From JAVKFF01 sp040226215 (GTDB lineage Bacteria > Pseudomonadota > Alphaproteobacteria > DSM-16000 > Inquilinaceae): a DNA stretch of 9,118 nt. The translations under genes were made by a program, and so were the position numbers. Below the pieces are notes generated by a model that saw nothing but the letters and a program-made list of their open reading frames with translations, was not told the DNA's origin and ran no database searches. How positions within the stretch are numbered: position 1 is the stretch's first letter; each line of letters opens with the position of its first letter. The stretch spans positions 1 to 9,118 of the forward strand of contig JAVKFF010000224.1 in the NCBI GenBank assembly GCA_040226215.1, written 5' to 3'. Shown piece after piece: positions 1-9,118 of the stretch.

Positions 1-1108
1 TCTCGACACGGGCGGCACGATCGCGCCGGCCGCCACCGTCGGCCTCGCCACGGGCCAGGCGCTGCTGGGCGGCGGCGGCGCCATCGACCTTTTCGACGGT
101 TTCGACCTGTTCACCTTCCAGGCGGGCGGCGGCCGGCCGGAGATCAGCTTCGGCGCGGTGGCGCCCGGTGTCGACAGCCTGCAGCCCGACCATGTCGCGC
201 TGGCCGACCAGTCCATCCTGATCGGCCTCAGTTTCACCGGCGGCAACAACGCGATATCCGGCAACGGCGTGACGACGGTGAGGCTGATCGATCTGGCGAT
301 CCGCGAACCGACGGGCGACGCCGGCGGCGCCGGCGATGCCGGTGCCCATGGCGACGGCATCCACATCACCGACAGCAGCGACATCCGGATCGACCGGCTC
401 GTCTTCAGCGAGGAGACCGGCGGCTTCGACACCGGCGACGGCATCGACATCCGGCGATCGAGCGATGTCAGCATCACCGACAGTTTCATCGACGACGCCG
501 ACCGCACCGGCATCCGCCTCGTCGACGTGGCCGATTTCCACATCGATACGGTGGAGATCGAGAATGCCCATCTCATCGGCGTGCTGCTCTGGCGCACCGA
601 CAGCGCCGGCGTGGGCACCAACACGGTCAACGCCCTGACCGTGGACAGAACCGACCGCGAGGACGGCATCCGCATCATCGACTATGCCCATATCACCTTC
701 ACCGACACAACGATCCTGGCCGTGGCGGACGGCAATGCCGGGGGCTGGGACACGGCGGCGGCGGCGATTCGCTTCCGCCACGTCGCCGCCAGCGGCGTCG
801 CGGGATCGACCGGCATCTCCTTCGACGGGCTGACCGTTGCCAACGATGATGGCCAGGGCACGACCGGTCACATGAGCGCGGCGATCCGCGGCCAGGGTGG
901 TGCGAACAGCGCCATCACCGTGCGCAATGCCGACATCGCCGGCGCCGCCGCCGTGATCGTGCGGGAGGCGGGCAGCCTTGCCTTCACCGACAGCGGCAGC
1001 GATGCCGGAAACACCGCCAGCGGCCACGTCTCGACCTGCATTGGTGGCGGCATCGCCGGACCGATCGTCTTCAACGTGGCCGGGCCGGGAACCTTCTCCT
1101 GCCCGTAA
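1..1108 (+). CDS. Right-handed beta-helix surface/secreted protein, C-terminal part (5' end outside window)
   Basis: The frame is open from base 2 to the TAA at 1106-1108, giving 368 visible residues; the true start lies upstream. A GTG at 158 is only an internal codon, because the frame and the homology to the next gene continue before it. The visible part begins with a segment containing TGQALLGGGG and GGGRPEISF, matching TGQHVFVLGGG and PGTRPTFNVF just before the helix of the 872-aa neighbour. It continues as rungs of about 22-24 residues of the type GDGIDIRRSSDVSITDSFI followed by RTGIRL, typical of right-handed parallel beta-helices. Only two cysteines are visible (window residues 346 and 367), both in the C-terminal cap, which ends Ser-Cys-Pro. 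No catalytic motif is recognised. By analogy with the neighbour, the missing N-terminus probably carries a signal peptide and an inverse-autotransporter-like barrel. That is inference. Substrate or adhesion target is unknown. An extracellular polysaccharide lyase or hydrolase of beta-helix fold cannot be excluded. Confidence 0.8.
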   Translation, partial: LDTGGTIAPAATVGLATGQALLGGGGAIDLFDGFDLFTFQAGGGRPEISFGAVAPGVDSLQPDHVALADQSILIGLSFTGGNNAISGNGVTTVRLIDLAIREPTGDAGGAGDAGAHGDGIHITDSSDIRIDRLVFSEETGGFDTGDGIDIRRSSDVSITDSFIDDADRTGIRLVDVADFHIDTVEIENAHLIGVLLWRTDSAGVGTNTVNALTVDRTDREDGIRIIDYAHITFTDTTILAVADGNAGGWDTAAAAIRFRHVAASGVAGSTGISFDGLTVANDDGQGTTGHMSAAIRGQGGANSAITVRNADIAGAAAVIVREAGSLAFTDSGSDAGNTASGHVSTCIGGGIAGPIVFNVAGPGTFSCP

Positions 1109-1413
1109 GTCTCCGGGTTCGGGATCGCGCTCCTGGCATGCCCTGATCGCTACCCGCCGCAGCCGAGGCGATTCAGGGCGACATATCATTTGGTTAATGG
1201 CTCTCGGCGAGAATCCACTGGAGAAAATCAGGTTATAATATTGAAAAACATAACTACTCGGAAATTTTACCGACTCGCCTTGCGCGTGAACTGATTAACC
1301 ATTGTATTCTTTCTTTCGTATGTATTATTCGAAACCTCTGAGCCTGCCCGACACCGGTTCCCAAGCGGCCTGGCGCGGGCAGATGGGGGACTCGCAACCG
1401 ACAGGGTATTGGC
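1109..1413 (+). promoter_or_regulatory. Intergenic leader/promoter region of the 872-aa protein gene
   Basis: These 305 bases separate two GC-rich genes, and about 1185-1335 is clearly AT-rich by eye. A perfect TATAAT lies at 1234-1239, but the position 17 bases upstream (1211-1216, GAATCC) is a poor -35, so use of this -10 would need an activator. A second weaker -10-like TATTAT lies at 1323-1328. TTAACCAT at 1295-1302 and its near-inverse TTGGTTAA at 1190-1197 flank the TATAAT in opposite orientation. They resemble CtrA half-sites of alphaproteobacteria. A plausible ribosome-binding AGGG is at 1403-1406, seven bases before the ATG at 1414. No convincing terminator hairpin was seen after the upstream stop. 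No tRNA or other RNA gene was recognised here. Confidence 0.45.
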
Positions 1414-4032
1414 ATGGCACATTCTTGCGTGACGACTTCGGCATTCTTCTCCACGCGGCGTATCGCCCTTCTTGCCTCGACGGCACTGGCGCTCGGGCCC
1501 GGTGTCGCGCTCGCCGACGGCTGGGAACCCTATGTCCGGGGATCCGTCGGTCCGACGGAGTTCGGGCGCGAGAATGTGGATGTCGATCTCAATGGCTCCG
1601 TCTTCCTCCCCGTCTGGCAGAACGAGACGCAGATGGTCTATGTCGACATCCGCGGCCAGGCGCGCAATGACGACGCGACCGCGGAGCTCGGCATCGCCTA
1701 TCGCGAGATGGTCGACGAGAACATGATCGTCGGCGTCGGTGCCCACTACCAGTTGCACAACTCGCAGTTCCAGAACACGTTCGAACGCTTCGTCATCGAG
1801 GGCGAGGTGATGACGCTGGAATGGGATGCGCGCCTGCGAGGCTACATCCCCCTTACCTCGGACGATGAAGAGTTCGTGCCGGAACTCTCCGAGCTCGTGA
1901 ATGTCGGCAGCACCCCGCGCGTGCTGCCGGGGCTCGAAGCGCCGATGTACGGCATCGACGGCGAGATCGGCCGCCGCTTCTGGGTGTCCGAGGACGGGTC
2001 CGAGGAGGTTCGCGCCTTCGCCGGCGGCTTCTATTTCGCCCATCCGGACTACGACAACAGCCTCGCCGGGCCGGAAGGCCGGGTCGAATACCGGATCTAC
2101 GATCCCGAATGGCTGACCCCGGGCTCGCGGATGGAGTTCATGGTCGAGGGCAGCTGGGACGACGTGCGCGAGGACCAGTGGCGCGGCCTCGTCACGATGC
2201 AAATCCCGCTCCAGGCGATCTACAGCACGTCGGATGGGGAGATGGGCCCGCCGACCGGGCTGTCACGGCGCATGCTCGACGTCGCCCCCCGCGACACCTT
2301 CACCACCCAGACCCGCCTCGGCGTCGCGGGCCGGGACGACCTGCCGGCCTTCTTCGCCGATGGCACGCCGATCGAACAACTCATCTTCGTCGATGAGGGC
2401 GGCAGCGGTGACATGTCGGGCCTGTCTCCGGAAAATGCAGCGAACGACGCCGACTTCAACTTGTTCGCCGGCGATCCGAACACGCTGATCGTCGCCTTGG
2501 GGCAGAACGGTCTGATCACCACGGATAATATGTCCTACGAGATCACCGGGCAGCACGTGTTCGTCCTTGGTGGCGGGTCCGACGCGTTCATCGCGACGCC
2601 CGATTTCAACTTCAACTACACCGCGCCGGGTACCCGGCCGACATTCAACGTGTTCGACGTCAACGTTCACACCAATGAGACCAGCGTCATCGACATCACG
2701 GGGAACAACGTCACGCTCCAGGGGGTCTCGCTGACCGGAGGGTTCAACGGCGTTCACGCGGTCGGGGCGAGCAACCTTACCTTGCGGGACATCATCTTCA
2801 GCGACGCACTGGCAACCATCAACAATGCCGGACTCGTTGGTGACGATCTGAGTATCGCCGATGGCATCTTCATCGATGGCGGCGACAACATCGTCATCGA
2901 CGGCTACGTGTACAATGGCGGCCCCAACAATGTCGGCGGCAATCGTGAGGGCGACGCCCTGGATGTGCGCAACGCGAGCAACGTGACCATCAACAATGTC
3001 ACGATCAGCGATGTCAACCGAACCGGCATTCTTCTTGGCGGAGTGACCGGCTTCTCGATCAGCAACGTCACGATCACCAATGCCGAGGACGGCTTTGTCG
3101 GCCCCGACGCCGGCATCTACGGTACCGCCACCGCACTTGGCATCGGCATCTTCAATTCCGATGGCGGCGCGCTTGGCGGCGGCATCACCAATCTGACCAT
3201 CAACGGTGTCGGGCAGACCGTCGGAACCACCAGTGATGCCGTTGTTCTTTCCGCGACCGACAACGTGACGATCAGCAACTTCTCGATCGCCAATGTCGGC
3301 CGGAACGGGATCGCCATCATTGGCGACTCCGATGGCATCGCCATCATGAACGGCACGATCTCCAACACTTCCTTCAAGACGACCGAGGACAAGACCGGGG
3401 GCATATCGATCCGTGGTTTCGGGAATGCCAGCGATATCACCATTTCTTCCGTGACGGTCACCGACTCGGCGAAGGATGGCATTCGCATCGATGGCGCCAC
3501 CGATGTGATGTTGAACGACATCACGGTCATGGACATCAGCGGTTTCAACGGCTTCAACATCGTCAGCAGCGATCAGGTGACCATCAGCAACTTCACCGTC
3601 GACAATGTCGGGCTGTCCGGTGTGAACCTGTTCGATACGACCAATGTGACCGTATCGAATGGCACCATCAGCAACTTCGAGAATCTCGCGAATGCCAGCG
3701 ATTTCGGCGGCGTGAGGATCCAGGGTGGAGACAACATCGCTCTGGCCGACCTGGTCATCGCCAATCAGGGCGCCAACTCCTCCAATGGCATCGTGTTCAA
3801 CGCCACCGGCGCGGGAACCATCGGTATCAGCATGACGAATATCGCCATCAGCGGCGTTGATTTCGGCTTGCGGTTCCGCGGCGGTGGCGCGGTGACCTAC
3901 GACTTCGCGCCCGGCAGCAACGCGACGGTCGCCTCGAACACCCTCGACACCTGTCTCGCCGTGGCCCCCAACATAACCGGTGATCTGACGGTGAATGGCG
4001 CGCCCATCGGTGCTCCGCCCGCCTGCCCCTAG
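1414..4032 (+). CDS. Inverse-autotransporter-like protein: N-terminal outer-membrane barrel with beta-helix passenger
   Basis: 872 residues, complete. Residues 1-34 form a signal peptide (arginines at 15-16, hydrophobic core, cleavage after Ala-Leu-Ala34). Residues 35-268 show about twelve amphipathic strands, including ELGIAYREM, NMIVGVGAHYQ, EWDARLRGYIPL, YGIDGEIGRRFW, RAFAGGFYFAH, GRVEYRIYD and GLVTMQIPL. Their order and spacing resemble the inverse-autotransporter (intimin/invasin, type Ve) beta domain. A linker follows: RRMLDVAPRD at 285-294, then IFVDEGGSG at 324-332 and TGQHVFVLGGG near 378-388. From about 420 to 845 it is an Asn/Thr/Gly-rich right-handed beta-helix with rungs such as NVTINNVTISD. 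The cap holds the only mature cysteines (847, 871) and ends Ala-Cys-Pro. The barrel would anchor it in the outer membrane with the helix outside. No LysM or Ig-like domain is seen. ATG 1414 has AGGG seven bases upstream; an in-frame GTG at 1429 is an alternative start. Its passenger resembles the preceding gene. Surface adhesion or glycan binding is plausible; the ligand is unknown. Confidence 0.82.
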   Translation: MAHSCVTTSAFFSTRRIALLASTALALGPGVALADGWEPYVRGSVGPTEFGRENVDVDLNGSVFLPVWQNETQMVYVDIRGQARNDDATAELGIAYREMVDENMIVGVGAHYQLHNSQFQNTFERFVIEGEVMTLEWDARLRGYIPLTSDDEEFVPELSELVNVGSTPRVLPGLEAPMYGIDGEIGRRFWVSEDGSEEVRAFAGGFYFAHPDYDNSLAGPEGRVEYRIYDPEWLTPGSRMEFMVEGSWDDVREDQWRGLVTMQIPLQAIYSTSDGEMGPPTGLSRRMLDVAPRDTFTTQTRLGVAGRDDLPAFFADGTPIEQLIFVDEGGSGDMSGLSPENAANDADFNLFAGDPNTLIVALGQNGLITTDNMSYEITGQHVFVLGGGSDAFIATPDFNFNYTAPGTRPTFNVFDVNVHTNETSVIDITGNNVTLQGVSLTGGFNGVHAVGASNLTLRDIIFSDALATINNAGLVGDDLSIADGIFIDGGDNIVIDGYVYNGGPNNVGGNREGDALDVRNASNVTINNVTISDVNRTGILLGGVTGFSISNVTITNAEDGFVGPDAGIYGTATALGIGIFNSDGGALGGGITNLTINGVGQTVGTTSDAVVLSATDNVTISNFSIANVGRNGIAIIGDSDGIAIMNGTISNTSFKTTEDKTGGISIRGFGNASDITISSVTVTDSAKDGIRIDGATDVMLNDITVMDISGFNGFNIVSSDQVTISNFTVDNVGLSGVNLFDTTNVTVSNGTISNFENLANASDFGGVRIQGGDNIALADLVIANQGANSSNGIVFNATGAGTIGISMTNIAISGVDFGLRFRGGGAVTYDFAPGSNATVASNTLDTCLAVAPNITGDLTVNGAPIGAPPACP
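2971..3690 (+). repeat. Degenerate coding repeats of beta-helix rungs
   Basis: Within the passenger, related units recur with starts near 2980, 3064, 3262, 3574 and 3643. Each begins with AACGTGACC-like sequence (encoding N/Q-V-T-I/V) followed by AGCAAC or CAACAAT (S-N or N-N). Spacing is irregular because loops of different length interrupt the rungs. They are protein-fold repeats that still show DNA similarity, not a perfect tandem array. Confidence 0.6.
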
Positions 4033-4055
4033 GTCCCTGCCGGCACGCACAAGCG

Positions 4056-4087
4056 AAGAACCCGGGAGATCGCTCTCCCGGGTTCTT
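4056..4087. terminator. Strong hairpin between convergent genes, possible bidirectional terminator
   Basis: A perfect 14-bp stem pairs 4056-4069 (AAGAACCCGGGAGA) with 4074-4087 around a TCGC loop. The sequence after it (TCGTTCGTCC) is only moderately T-rich on the + strand. On the - strand the flank reads CGCTTG. The hairpin starts 24 bases after the stop of the + strand gene at 4032 and lies 61 bases from the end of clpB on the other strand. It can therefore serve the beta-helix gene and possibly clpB as well. The weak U-tract leaves efficiency uncertain. Confidence 0.75.
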
Positions 4088-4147
4088 TCGTTCGTCCACC
4101 GGCAGATGGACTGACAGCCTGCAGGATGCGAGCGGGGGCGGCCCCGG

Positions 4148-6739
<2,592 letters not shown>

Positions 6740-6834
6740 GTGCTTCTCGCTCTCCGCTATGTCCGGCCGCCCTCTATGGAGGCACGGCGACGGCTCTCGA
6801 TCCACGATTGTGCGATCCGGGAGGATCGGCGTGT

Positions 6835-6863
6835 ATGTGGGCGCTCAACCGCTCCCTGCCAAG
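6835..6863 (-). promoter_or_regulatory. Possible sigma-32 (RpoH) promoter of clpB
   Basis: Read on the - strand, CTTGGCA (6857-6863) is followed after 16 bases by CCACAT (6835-6840). This resembles the heat-shock sigma consensus of CTTGAAA and CCCCAT with relaxed spacing. It would leave a leader of roughly 90 bases before the ATG at 6739. RpoH control of clpB is established in many proteobacteria. The match here is partial, so this is a candidate only. Confidence 0.3.
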
Positions 6864-6922
6864 CGGGCGCATACCCGAATTGACCTCGATCATCCCGGAG
6901 CCGGCGCCGGGCCATACCGGCG

Positions 6923-6951
6923 TTGACAAGCCGCAGGACCTTGCTTCCTAT
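6923..6951 (+). promoter_or_regulatory. Candidate promoter of the MOSC gene, close to its start codon
   Basis: TTGACA at 6923-6928 is a perfect -35. At 17 bases spacing the -10 position is TCCTAT (6946-6951), a 3/6 match. Transcription would then begin about 6957-6960, almost on the ATG at 6960. No ribosome-binding site is visible at normal distance (AGGA at 6935-6938 is 21 bases away). This fits a leaderless or near-leaderless mRNA. Confidence 0.35.
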
Positions 6952-6959
6952 GCCTCGTC

Positions 6960-7721
6960 ATGGACCTCGGCACGCTTCGCGACATCGTCACCTATCCGGT
7001 CAAGGGCCTGAACGGACGCTCGGCCGACAGCGCGACCGTGCAAATCGGCCAGGCGCTGGCCGGCGACCGGCGCTTTGCCATCGCGCACAAGGCCAGCCGC
7101 TTCGACCCGCTCGATCCCGAATGGCAGCCGAAAAGCCAGTTCGTCGTGCTGATGCGCCATGAGCGCCTGGCCCAGCTTACCAGCACGTTCGATACGCAAA
7201 CGGGTGTCCTGACGCTCAGCCGCGGCAATCGCCAGGTGGCGCGTGGCGACATCACCAGGCCGCTCGGCCGCGACGTGATCGACCAGTTCCTGTCCGCCTT
7301 CCTGGCCACGGAGTCGCGCGGCGTGGCGCGCATCGTCGAAGGGCCGGCGACCGGCTTTCCCGACCGGCCGAAGCCCTTCCTGTCGATCATCAACCGCACC
7401 ACCTGCCGCGATATCGAGCGGGTAGCCAGGGCGCCGGTCGACCCGGCCCGCTTCCGCGGCAACCTGATCGTGGAGACCGGGCATCCCTGGGCCGAGTTCG
7501 GATGGGTGGGACAGGAGATCGCCATCGGCGAGGTCCGCCTGCGCATCGAGGAGCGCATCGAGCGCTGCCCCGCCACCCAGGTGAACCCGGCGACCGCGGC
7601 GCGCGACCTGAACGTGCCGAAGATCCTGCTGGACGGTTTCGGACACATGTGCTGCGGCGTGATGGCCACCGTCTCCGCTCCGGGCAGGCTGGAGGCGGGC
7701 GCGGCCATCAGGCTCGTCTGA
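6960..7721 (+). CDS. MOSC domain-containing protein with MOSC N-terminal beta-barrel
   Basis: 253 residues. The N-terminus (DIVTYPVKGLNG, residues 8-19) is the characteristic start of the MOSC_N barrel, and the MOSC domain occupies roughly 110-253. Hallmarks are RFRGNLIV (164-171), the conserved cysteine in ERCPATQVNP (Cys203), and the closing GFGHMCCGVMATV (226-238) before a final hydrophobic strand. MOSC proteins (molybdenum-cofactor sulfurase C-terminal family, including YcbX, YiiM and mARC relatives) bind the molybdenum cofactor through that cysteine and reduce N-hydroxylated compounds or transfer sulfur. There is no YcbX-type C-terminal 2Fe-2S domain, so an electron donor must be separate. 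Two adjacent cysteines (231-232) near the end are noteworthy. The start is fixed by the family-typical N-terminus; no good ribosome-binding site precedes it. It is divergent from clpB and its stop lies 9 bases from the convergent antiporter stop. The exact substrate is unknown. Confidence 0.88.
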   Translation: MDLGTLRDIVTYPVKGLNGRSADSATVQIGQALAGDRRFAIAHKASRFDPLDPEWQPKSQFVVLMRHERLAQLTSTFDTQTGVLTLSRGNRQVARGDITRPLGRDVIDQFLSAFLATESRGVARIVEGPATGFPDRPKPFLSIINRTTCRDIERVARAPVDPARFRGNLIVETGHPWAEFGWVGQEIAIGEVRLRIEERIERCPATQVNPATAARDLNVPKILLDGFGHMCCGVMATVSAPGRLEAGAAIRLV

Positions 7722-7730
7722 CCGCCGCGT

Positions 7731-9118
7731 TCAGCGCTCCCGGTCCGCTCCCGCACCGCCTTCGTTGCCGTCCGCGCCGCTGCCGTCATGGGTGTCCGCT
7801 GTGCTGACATTGTCCGGCGCGATGGTCGCCTGCCCGCGCAGCTGCGCCTCCCATTCCTCCATCATCTCGCGCACCCGCGCCACATAGGGCGCGTTCTGGT
7901 GCATCGGCGTTTCGATGTCGTAGAGGTCGGCGAGTTCGACCATGGAGGCCCGGTCGACGCGTTCGAACTCGGCGGCGAAGCGTTGGGCCTGGTCGCACGG
8001 CAGGCCCATCGCCTGCAGCGCCGAACGGCCGGCACGCAGCGAGCTGTCATAGGTCTCGCGGATGATGTCGCGGCAGCCGACCGACCACAGCTCATAGACA
8101 TGCTCTCGGTCGATCGCCCGCGCGATCACGTGCACATGCGGATGGGCCTTCACCACGTAGCGGACCAGCGCCGTCAGCTGCTCCTTGCCGTCGATGGCAG
8201 CGACGAACAGCTTTGCCTCCTCGATACCGGCGGCGTGCAGCAGGTCGGGCCTGGTGGCGTCGCCGTAATAGGCGCGCAGGCCGTAGGCGCGGAGCATGCG
8301 GAGCTGGGCGTCGCTGTAGTCGACCACGGTGCAGGTGAAGCCGGCGGCGCGCATCATGCGGTTGACGATGCCACCGAAACGGCCGTGCCCGGCGATGATC
8401 ACCGCGCCCCTCTGGTCGATGGGTTCCGCCTCGCGCGACTGCACCGCCGCGAAGCGCGGTGCGATCAGCCGCTCATAGGCGATGAACAAGGCCGGCGTCA
8501 GCAGCATCGACAGGGCGACGATGAGCGACAGCCTGGCGGCGAGATCGGCCGGAAGCACCGCGGTCGTGAGCGCGAAGCTGATCAGCACGAAACCGAATTC
8601 GCCGGCCTGTGCCAGGCCGAGCGCGAACAGCCAGCGATCCGCGCCGCGCAGCCGGAACAGCCAGGCAAGGACCAGCAGCACGCCGGCCTTCAGCGCCATC
8701 AGGCCGATGGTCAGCGCGAGGATGCTGGCCGCGTTCTCGAACAGCAGGTCGAACGGAATCGCCGCCCCGACGGTCATGAAGAACAGGCCGAGCAGCAGGC
8801 CGCGGAACGGGTCGATATCTGATTCGAGCTCGTGCCGGTAGTCGCTGTTGGCCAGCACGACGCCGGCGATGAAGGTGCCCAGCGCCGGCGACAGGCCGAC
8901 CAGCGACATCAGCAGCGCGATGGTGATGACGATCAAGAGCGCCGTCGCGGTGAAGAGCTCGCGCAGACGGGCGACGGCGATGAACCGGAACAGGGGCGCG
9001 GTCAGGAAATTTCCAGCGACGATGACCAGGCTGACCGCGGCGATGGTGATCAGCGCGGTCTGCCATCCGGGCAGGCCGTCGACCAGGCTGATCCCGCCAT
9101 GTCCCGCCTCCCCGCCGC
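7731..9118 (-). CDS. KefB/KefC-type monovalent cation:proton antiporter (CPA2), 5' end outside window
   Basis: The frame is open from the stop at 7731-7733 through the window edge, giving 461 visible C-terminal residues; a TTG at 8936 is internal. The visible part starts inside the membrane domain, with several hydrophobic helices up to about residue 215. Between them is YRHELESDIDPFRG (about 93-106), which matches the Kef regulatory loop, followed by LLLGLFFMTVG. AQAGEFGFVL lies around 169-178. A cytoplasmic TrkA-N/RCK nucleotide-binding domain follows, with GHGRFG (243-248), a VVDYSD acidic strand end and YYGDATRPDLLHAAG. Kef proteins are glutathione-gated K+/H+ antiporters of the inner membrane that acidify the cytoplasm during electrophile stress. 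Which of KefB or KefC it corresponds to cannot be decided. No ancillary KefF or KefG gene is visible. The last 30 or so residues are a low-complexity Asp/Gly/Ala-rich tail. It converges on the MOSC gene without a visible terminator between them. Confidence 0.92.
   Translation of the reverse strand, partial: GGEAGHGGISLVDGLPGWQTALITIAAVSLVIVAGNFLTAPLFRFIAVARLRELFTATALLIVITIALLMSLVGLSPALGTFIAGVVLANSDYRHELESDIDPFRGLLLGLFFMTVGAAIPFDLLFENAASILALTIGLMALKAGVLLVLAWLFRLRGADRWLFALGLAQAGEFGFVLISFALTTAVLPADLAARLSLIVALSMLLTPALFIAYERLIAPRFAAVQSREAEPIDQRGAVIIAGHGRFGGIVNRMMRAAGFTCTVVDYSDAQLRMLRAYGLRAYYGDATRPDLLHAAGIEEAKLFVAAIDGKEQLTALVRYVVKAHPHVHVIARAIDREHVYELWSVGCRDIIRETYDSSLRAGRSALQAMGLPCDQAQRFAAEFERVDRASMVELADLYDIETPMHQNAPYVARVREMMEEWEAQLRGQATIAPDNVSTADTHDGSGADGNEGGAGADRER

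Larger units (their letters stand above)
6740..6959. promoter_or_regulatory. Divergent intergenic region between clpB and the MOSC gene
   Basis: 220 bases hold both upstream regions. No additional gene is supported here; open frames across it are continuations of shadow frames. A small 6-bp hairpin (6813-6818 with 6823-6828, loop GGGA) lies in the likely clpB leader and is too weak to call a thermosensor. Confidence 0.4.

Noticed and set aside
1267..2202. 311-codon open frame on the - strand over the promoter region and barrel
   Set aside because: It overlaps the signal peptide and barrel coding region of the recognised gene and has no recognisable domain.
2971..3690. Regular repeats considered as a CRISPR or tandem DNA array
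   Set aside because: Repeats are degenerate, in frame and irregularly spaced; they are explained by beta-helix rungs.
2263..4050. 595-codon open frame on the - strand opposite the beta-helix passenger
   Set aside because: Its Asp/Val/Gly/Ala-rich periodic sequence is simply the complement of the repeated helix rungs; no signal, start context or domain.
6740..6805. 22-residue N-terminal extension of ClpB from a GTG at 6805
   Set aside because: Family members begin with the MDFEKYTERS-type segment, and the extension has no counterpart.
6813..6828. Small hairpin in the clpB leader as an RNA thermometer
   Set aside because: Only 6 bp with a 4-base loop and far from the ribosome-binding site; such stems are common by chance in GC-rich DNA.
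7722..7730. Terminator between the convergent MOSC and antiporter genes
   Set aside because: Only 9 bases separate the stops, and no convincing hairpin with a T-run was seen around the junction.
7788..8822. 344-codon open frame on the + strand opposite the antiporter gene
   Set aside because: Antisense to clear Kef motifs, with His/Gln/Arg-rich shadow composition.

Overview
This is a GC-rich bacterial chromosome window. Its gene set is a ClpB chaperone, a KefB/KefC-type antiporter and a MOSC protein beside two large secreted beta-helix proteins. With TTAACCAT-type (CtrA half-site-like) motifs in the one AT-rich intergenic stretch, this suggests an alphaproteobacterium. That assignment is inference from style and gene content, not a database match.

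Left part, 1-4032 (+ strand): two surface or secreted proteins lie in tandem. The first enters from beyond the left edge and only its C-terminal 368 residues are visible, all right-handed beta-helix. The second is complete (872 aa). It has a signal peptide, then about twelve predicted amphipathic beta strands resembling the inverse-autotransporter (intimin/invasin-type) barrel, then a linker and a long beta-helix passenger. The two share the pre-helix segment, the helix rungs and a C-terminal cap with two cysteines ending in Cys-Pro-stop, so they look like paralogues. A 305-base gap between them holds an AT-rich promoter-like region with two opposed CtrA-half-site-like motifs. A strong hairpin after the second gene separates it from the convergent clpB.

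Middle part, 4148-6739 (- strand): clpB, complete, encoding the Hsp104/ClpB disaggregase, with the usual two AAA+ modules and coiled-coil middle domain. A weak sigma-32-like promoter candidate lies upstream.

Right part: a MOSC-domain protein (6960-7721, +) is transcribed divergently from clpB. It converges, with a 9-base gap, on a KefB/KefC-type cation:proton antiporter (7731 to beyond the right edge, -). The latter three genes are ordinary housekeeping or stress genes with no obvious functional link. The unusual content is the tandem inverse-autotransporter-like beta-helix pair.
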